DNA from: Xanthobacteraceae bacterium
GTDB lineage: Bacteria; Pseudomonadota; Alphaproteobacteria; Rhizobiales; Xanthobacteraceae
Assembly: GCA_025929595.1 (NCBI GenBank)
Contig: JAICQA010000061.1
Location: 1 to 10,508, forward strand
Direction of reading: 5' to 3'
DNA length: 10,508 bases
In this document: piece by piece, positions 6,127 through 10,508 of the stretch
Layout of the letters: the number at the start of each line of letters is the position of its first letter
Numbering within the stretch: position 1 is the first letter of the stretch
Notes under the pieces: generated by a model
Database searches by the model: none
What the model was told of the DNA's origin: nothing
What the model saw: the letters and a program-made list of their open reading frames with translations, nothing else
Position numbers and translations under genes: made by a program

Positions 6127-7240
6127 GCGCGTGCTCTCGCAGCCGAGAATAGGTCGCCAGCGGATTGTCGATAAGAATTTTCTTCCTGAGGGCCGCAGAC
6201 AGGGTTTCCGGCAGGGCGTCGAGCCCGTCGAAATGCCAGTGCGGGAAGTCGGTCGAGAACAGCAGCATGTCATCCGAACCGATTTGCTCGATGGTCCGTT
6301 CCAGCGCGCCACCGTCGATCGGCGCGTCAACCGGCTGCAAGGTCACGCGCACATGCTCCCGGATGATGAGCGCGGGCTCCTGCTTCACCCAGGGCGTCTC
6401 CGCCCGCACGCCGCGCCACGTTTTGTTGGCCCGCCACAGGAACGGCGGCAGCCACGCAAAGCCCGACTCCATGAACACGACCTTGAGCGCGGGGAACTTG
6501 GAGAACACGCCTTCCGCGACGAGGCTCAGCAACTGGTTTTCGAAGGCGCCCGCCTGCGAGACGTAATCCTCGAACGCATAGGAAAACCAGCCGACCGAAG
6601 CCGGCGCGAAGCGATAGGTCGATCCGGCATGGACGCCGACCGGCAGGTCGTATTTCTCGCAGGCTTCATAGATCGGCCAGTAGTAACGACGGCCGAGCGT
6701 CATCTCGCCCATCGCAGGCACGAGCACCTGCACGAAGCGTTTGTCGCCCGCACGCTTCTCGATCTCTTTGACGCAATTCTGCGGATTCTGGATCGGCAGC
6801 ACGATCGAGGCGCGCAGCCGCGCATCCTTGTCGAGCCATTCGCGCGCGATCCAGTCGTTGATGGCGCTACAGAACGCGGCGGCCATGTCCTCATGATGGA
6901 GCGCCTGCGCGCCATACATGCAATTGAGGATCGCGTATTTCGTGCCGAACGTATCGAGCTGGTTTTGCAGCGTCGGCAAATCGGTGCCCGGGTTGCCCTG
7001 CTTCGGACGCCAGTCGGGCCGCGCATTGATCGGCGCATTCGCCGCCTGCCCGGTGATGTTCATGTTGTGGCGGTCGAGACCGCGCGTCGTTACCGCTTCG
7101 CGCCAGTAGTCATTGAGATAAGGTGCAAATACCTTCATCGACGGAACGGCGACATGCACGTCGCAATCGATCGCCTCGCCGCGGAACAGACCCGTGCCCG
7201 CAGGGCGTGCATCGGCTCCGGTAGCGGCTTGCCTGCTCAT
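6077..7240 (-). CDS. Amidohydrolase-2 family metal-dependent hydrolase/decarboxylase (paralogue B)
   Basis: A 387-residue paralogue of the adjacent enzyme A. Shared elements in order are DCDVH (D27 and H29), KRFVQVLVP (167-175), YYWPIYEA (186-193), LPVGVHAGS with H204, MESGFAW with E258, and LFSTDFPHWHFD with D331. As in A, an aspartate replaces the first metal-site histidine and a glutamate sits where ACMSD-like enzymes have a catalytic histidine. The same substitutions in both copies suggest a conserved variant active site, not decay. The loop regions differ clearly (for example NMNITGQAANAPINARPDW near 59-77), so substrates may differ. The C-terminus has about 18 residues beyond the normal end, encoded largely by an inverted repeat. 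AAGGGA lies about 8 bases before the start. It is probably co-transcribed with A, 99 bases downstream. Exact reaction unknown. Confidence 0.9.
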   Translation of the reverse strand: MSRQAATGADARPAGTGLFRGEAIDCDVHVAVPSMKVFAPYLNDYWREAVTTRGLDRHNMNITGQAANAPINARPDWRPKQGNPGTDLPTLQNQLDTFGTKYAILNCMYGAQALHHEDMAAAFCSAINDWIAREWLDKDARLRASIVLPIQNPQNCVKEIEKRAGDKRFVQVLVPAMGEMTLGRRYYWPIYEACEKYDLPVGVHAGSTYRFAPASVGWFSYAFEDYVSQAGAFENQLLSLVAEGVFSKFPALKVVFMESGFAWLPPFLWRANKTWRGVRAETPWVKQEPALIIREHVRVTLQPVDAPIDGGALERTIEQIGSDDMLLFSTDFPHWHFDGLDALPETLSAALRKKILIDNPLATYSRLREHAPGRIDPCEMGSQPHGS

Positions 7241-7293
7241 TGCGAATTCCCTTGAAGGCGCCGACTTGCGCCGCCTTTCATATAAGTCATCGC

Positions 7294-7313
7294 GCGCCCT
7301 TGATTAAGGGCGC
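7294..7313 (-). promoter_or_regulatory. Perfect hairpin between amidohydrolase C and B genes
   Basis: GCGCCCTT (7294-7301) and AAGGGCGC (7306-7313) form a perfect 8-base stem around a 4-base loop, in the 100-base gap between the stop of amidohydrolase C and the start of B. On the minus strand TTAATC (7307-7302), 17 bases, then TATATG (7284-7279) resembles a weak promoter whose -35 box lies in the hairpin loop. The site could thus be an operator over an internal promoter, or an mRNA processing hairpin. There is no T-run for an intrinsic terminator. Confidence 0.4.
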
Positions 7314-7340
7314 TTCTCCGACAGGACTATTCGCGATGCG

Positions 7341-8327
7341 CTAAAGCCTGAACAAGGCTCTAGCATTTTTACCGGCGATTTTCGCCGCTTCCCCGGTGGG
7401 ACGGGCATTCACCCGCGCGAGGCAGCCCGCCATGTCGCCGATATTGTGCGGGTAGTCGGAGCCGTAGAGCACCCGCTCCGGCCCACCCGCAGCGGCGATG
7501 CACATGTCGAGTGCGCGCGGCTCGTACACGACCGTGTCGTACCAGATGCGCTGGAGATAATTGCTGGGCTTTTCCTTGATGACTTCCGCGCAGGCCGGAA
7601 TGTGCTCCCAGCACTGGTCGAGCCGCCCCGCGAGATACGGCAGCGCCGCCCCACCATGCGAGGCGATCAGTTTTACGTTCGGATATTTGTCGAGGAAGCC
7701 CGCATAGATCATGCGCGCGAACGCAAGCGTCGTGTCGAACATGAAGCCAACCGGCGGGACAAGCCCAAACTCATCCATGTGCATTTCTTTTGAACCTGCC
7801 GGCGCGCCGGGATGCACCAGTACGGGCAGGCCCGCCTTGTCGATCTCCGCCCAGATCGGTGCGAATTTCGGATTGGTCAGGTCCTCGCCCGCGATGTTGG
7901 CGATCACCATGACGCCGACCGCGCCATTCTTCAGGCAACGGGCGAGCTCGGCTTTTGCGTCTTCCGCATATTGCCAGGGGAGCGAGGCGAACCAGCGGAT
8001 GCGGTCGGGCCGCGCCGTCTGCTGCTCGGCCATGGAGTCGTTCACAAGCTGGGCGGCCTTGAGGCTGATCTCGCGCCCGCCCCAATAGGCATTGGGACAG
8101 GTGAGCGACACGATCGCCACGTCGACCCCGGCCTTGTCCATGTCCTTGATGCGAAGGTCGTAGTCCCACATCGGCTCGAACAGCGTGAAGAACGGCGAGC
8201 CGCGATACCAGACCGTATCCTGCCCCGCCTTGGTCTTCTTCAGTTCAAGCTCGGGCGCGCCATGGGTCCGCAAGAGTTCGATGTAGGAGCGGGTGGTCAT
8301 GTGCGTGTGAACGTCGATGACGGGCAT
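7341..8327 (-). CDS. Amidohydrolase family protein, ACMSD-like (C)
   Basis: A 328-residue cytoplasmic metalloenzyme of the amidohydrolase-2 family with a complete canonical site: H7 and H9 in VIDVHTHM, H172 in LVHPGAP, H224 in IASHGGAALPYLAGRLD and D291 in LYGSDYPHN. Length and residue order match 2-amino-3-carboxymuconate semialdehyde decarboxylase (ACMSD) and related aromatic-acid decarboxylases, so decarboxylation or hydrolysis of an aromatic-derived acid is plausible. I do not assign ACMSD itself, because no tryptophan or nitrobenzoate pathway gene is nearby. The start at 8327 is chosen because the protein then begins just before the metal-binding strand. A further in-frame extension to 8432 would add 35 mostly arginine-rich residues and is unlikely. 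It leads the minus-strand block and is divergent from the ABC transporter genes. Confidence 0.9.
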   Translation of the reverse strand: MPVIDVHTHMTTRSYIELLRTHGAPELELKKTKAGQDTVWYRGSPFFTLFEPMWDYDLRIKDMDKAGVDVAIVSLTCPNAYWGGREISLKAAQLVNDSMAEQQTARPDRIRWFASLPWQYAEDAKAELARCLKNGAVGVMVIANIAGEDLTNPKFAPIWAEIDKAGLPVLVHPGAPAGSKEMHMDEFGLVPPVGFMFDTTLAFARMIYAGFLDKYPNVKLIASHGGAALPYLAGRLDQCWEHIPACAEVIKEKPSNYLQRIWYDTVVYEPRALDMCIAAAGGPERVLYGSDYPHNIGDMAGCLARVNARPTGEAAKIAGKNARALFRL

Positions 8328-8584
8328 TGCTGACTCTGCTGTGTGGGACGGGGAATGGGCGAGGACTGCACTGTTCCTTAGTCGAAGGCGCCGCCAGGGC
8401 CAAGCCCGGCGGACGCTCCGGCTTCGCCGCAATTGTCAGGTCATATGATGACGGCTTGATTCCTCCGATCACCGTGCGATGATTTCCCGTCGAAGTCATC
8501 GAGCCTGAGCCGAAGGCGGACGGCAGTATAAAAAAGGAACACCGCCAAGGGATGTAACGCGCCGCAGGGGGAGCCAAAGGCCCG
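8328..8584. promoter_or_regulatory. Divergent regulatory region between amidohydrolase C and the ABC operon
   Basis: These 257 bases must hold promoters for both directions. For the plus strand, TATAAA at 8527-8532 is a good -10 box, though no strong -35 is seen 16-18 bases upstream. A GC-rich imperfect hairpin is formed by CCGCCAGGG (8391-8399) and CCCGGCGG (8405-8412), with CGAAG (8383-8387) and CTTCG (8422-8426) as possible outer pairs. A palindromic site at 8435-8452 is listed separately. Shared control of transporter and amidohydrolases is inferred from the divergent layout. Confidence 0.5.
8435..8452. promoter_or_regulatory. Candidate operator centred on TCATATGA
   Basis: GTCA-GG-TCATATGA-TGAC contains a perfect 8-base palindrome (8441-8448) flanked by GTCA and TGAC, with a 2-base offset on the left. 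The AT-rich core in a GC-rich divergent promoter region resembles sites of GntR-type repressors, but no regulator gene is present in the window to support this. Confidence 0.3.
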
Positions 8585-9652
<1,068 letters not shown>

Positions 9653-9690
9653 ACGCAAACCGACAATCAACATCATGGGGAGGATCGAAT

Positions 9691-10508
9691 ATGTCTGACT
9701 TTACACGTCGCACGGTACTCCAAGGCGCAACCGCCATGACGGCGGCTGCGGCACTTTCCGGTCCGGCGCTGCTCGACTGGGCCAAGGCCTGGGCGCAGGC
9801 CGCGCCCTGGAAGCCCGAGAAGGGGGCCAAGATCAATCTGATGCGCTGGCGCCGCTTCGTGCAGGCCGAGGACGAAGCCTTCGTGAAGATGATCAACGCC
9901 TTCAAGACCGCCACCGGCGTCGATGTCGTCGTCACGAACGAATCCTTCGAGGACATTCAGCCGAAGGCTTCCGTCGTCGCCAACACCGGCCAGGGCCTCG
10001 ACATGGTGTGGGGCCTTTACTCGCTACCGCATCTGTTCCCGGCCAAGTGCCTCGACCTGACCGATGTCGCCAACTATCTCGGCAAGAAGTACGGCGGCTG
10101 GACGCCGTCCGCCGAGGCCTACGGCAAGTCCGGCAACAAGTGGATCGGCATTCCGGTCGCGACCACCGGCGGCCTGATGAACTACCGCATCTCGTCGATG
10201 GAGAAAGCCGGCTTCAAGGAATTCCCGAAAGACACCGCAGGCTTCCTCGAGCTCGTCAAAGCGCTCAAGAAGAACAACACCCCTGCCGGCTTCGCGCTCG
10301 GTCATGCTTCGGGCGACGGCAACACTTGGCTGCACTGGGCGCTGTGGGCGTATGGCGGCAACCTGGTCGACAAGAACGACAAGGTCATCATCAACTCGCC
10401 CGAAACCGTGAAGGCGCTCGAATTCGTCAAGTCGCTCTACGAGAATTTCATTCCCGGCACGGCGTCGTGGAACGACTCGTCGAACAACAAGATTTTCGTG
10501 TCCGGCGA
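9691..10508 (+). CDS. Tat-exported ABC solute-binding protein, family 1, C-terminus cut by window edge
   Basis: The periplasmic receptor of the importer whose ATPase is encoded just upstream. The first 272 residues are present and the frame is open at the window edge. The N-terminus carries a twin-arginine motif TRRTVLQG (residues 5-12), a hydrophobic alanine-rich segment, and a likely cleavage near AQA-APW (about residue 37), so export of the folded protein by Tat is predicted. The mature part reads like family-1 (UgpB/MalE-type) binding proteins: KINLMRWRRF, FKTATGVDVVV, GLDMVWGLYSLPHLF, KWIGIPVATTGGLMNYR and GNTWLHWALWAYGGNLVD. GGGGAGGA 6 bases before the ATG is a near-ideal ribosome binding site, in keeping with high expression of a binding protein. 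Permease genes are expected beyond the right edge. Ligand unknown; oligosaccharides, polyols and glycerol phosphates are typical of the family. Confidence 0.92.
   Translation, partial: MSDFTRRTVLQGATAMTAAAALSGPALLDWAKAWAQAAPWKPEKGAKINLMRWRRFVQAEDEAFVKMINAFKTATGVDVVVTNESFEDIQPKASVVANTGQGLDMVWGLYSLPHLFPAKCLDLTDVANYLGKKYGGWTPSAEAYGKSGNKWIGIPVATTGGLMNYRISSMEKAGFKEFPKDTAGFLELVKALKKNNTPAGFALGHASGDGNTWLHWALWAYGGNLVDKNDKVIINSPETVKALEFVKSLYENFIPGTASWNDSSNNKIFVSG

Noticed and set aside
5819..7255. Plus-strand frame of 478 codons opposite amidohydrolase B
   Set aside because: The minus-strand frame has conserved amidohydrolase motifs throughout; the plus frame crosses the intergenic hairpins and has no recognisable motif.
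8328..8432. 35-residue N-terminal extension of amidohydrolase C
   Set aside because: The extra residues are arginine-rich and unlike a signal peptide, and the family normally begins right before the VIDVHTH strand.

Overview
The window looks like chromosomal DNA of a GC-rich alphaproteobacterium, most likely of the order Hyphomicrobiales (the Bradyrhizobium/Rhodopseudomonas/Xanthobacteraceae neighbourhood). This rests on codon use dominated by C or G at third positions, long antisense shadow frames, a TAXI-type TRAP system with a fused permease, several amidohydrolase-2 family genes, and an intergenic palindrome of a style I associate with these genomes. The genus is an inference.

Layout from left to right. 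Positions 1-2807 (minus strand) carry a TRAP uptake operon: a secreted TAXI-family binding protein (2807 to 1587), then a fused TRAP permease (1458 to beyond the left edge, C-terminus missing), with two hairpins in the gap between them. Positions 2808-3213 hold no convincing gene. A complete tRNA-Ser (anticodon CGA, encoded CCA) lies on the minus strand at 3214-3303. A TauD/TfdA-type 2-oxoglutarate/Fe(II) dioxygenase follows on the plus strand at 3500-4375. A strong palindrome at 4394-4448 separates it from a convergent block of four minus-strand genes: amidohydrolase C (8327-7341), amidohydrolase B (7240-6077), amidohydrolase A (5977-4865) and a small Rieske [2Fe-2S] protein (4863-4453). A and the Rieske gene are almost certainly translationally coupled (one base between stop and start). 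A and B are paralogues. C belongs to the more canonical ACMSD-like branch of the same superfamily. Divergent from C across about 260 bp, the plus strand carries a MalK/UgpC-type ABC ATPase (8585-9652) and the start of a Tat-exported family-1 solute-binding protein (9691 to the right edge).

Together this reads as an accessory catabolic neighbourhood: two high-affinity uptake systems (TRAP-TAXI and a CUT1-like ABC importer) flank intracellular metal-dependent hydrolases or decarboxylases, a Rieske electron carrier and an Fe(II) oxygenase. The likely theme is use of an organic acid, an aromatic acid or an organosulfonate, but nothing in the sequence identifies the substrate. The most unusual parts are the coupled amidohydrolase A/Rieske pair, whose Rieske protein has an extended segment between its two cluster-binding motifs, the paralogous A/B enzymes with altered metal-site residues, and two very long back-to-back hairpins between genes B and A, one ending next to the ribosome binding site of A and the other containing the stop codon of B.
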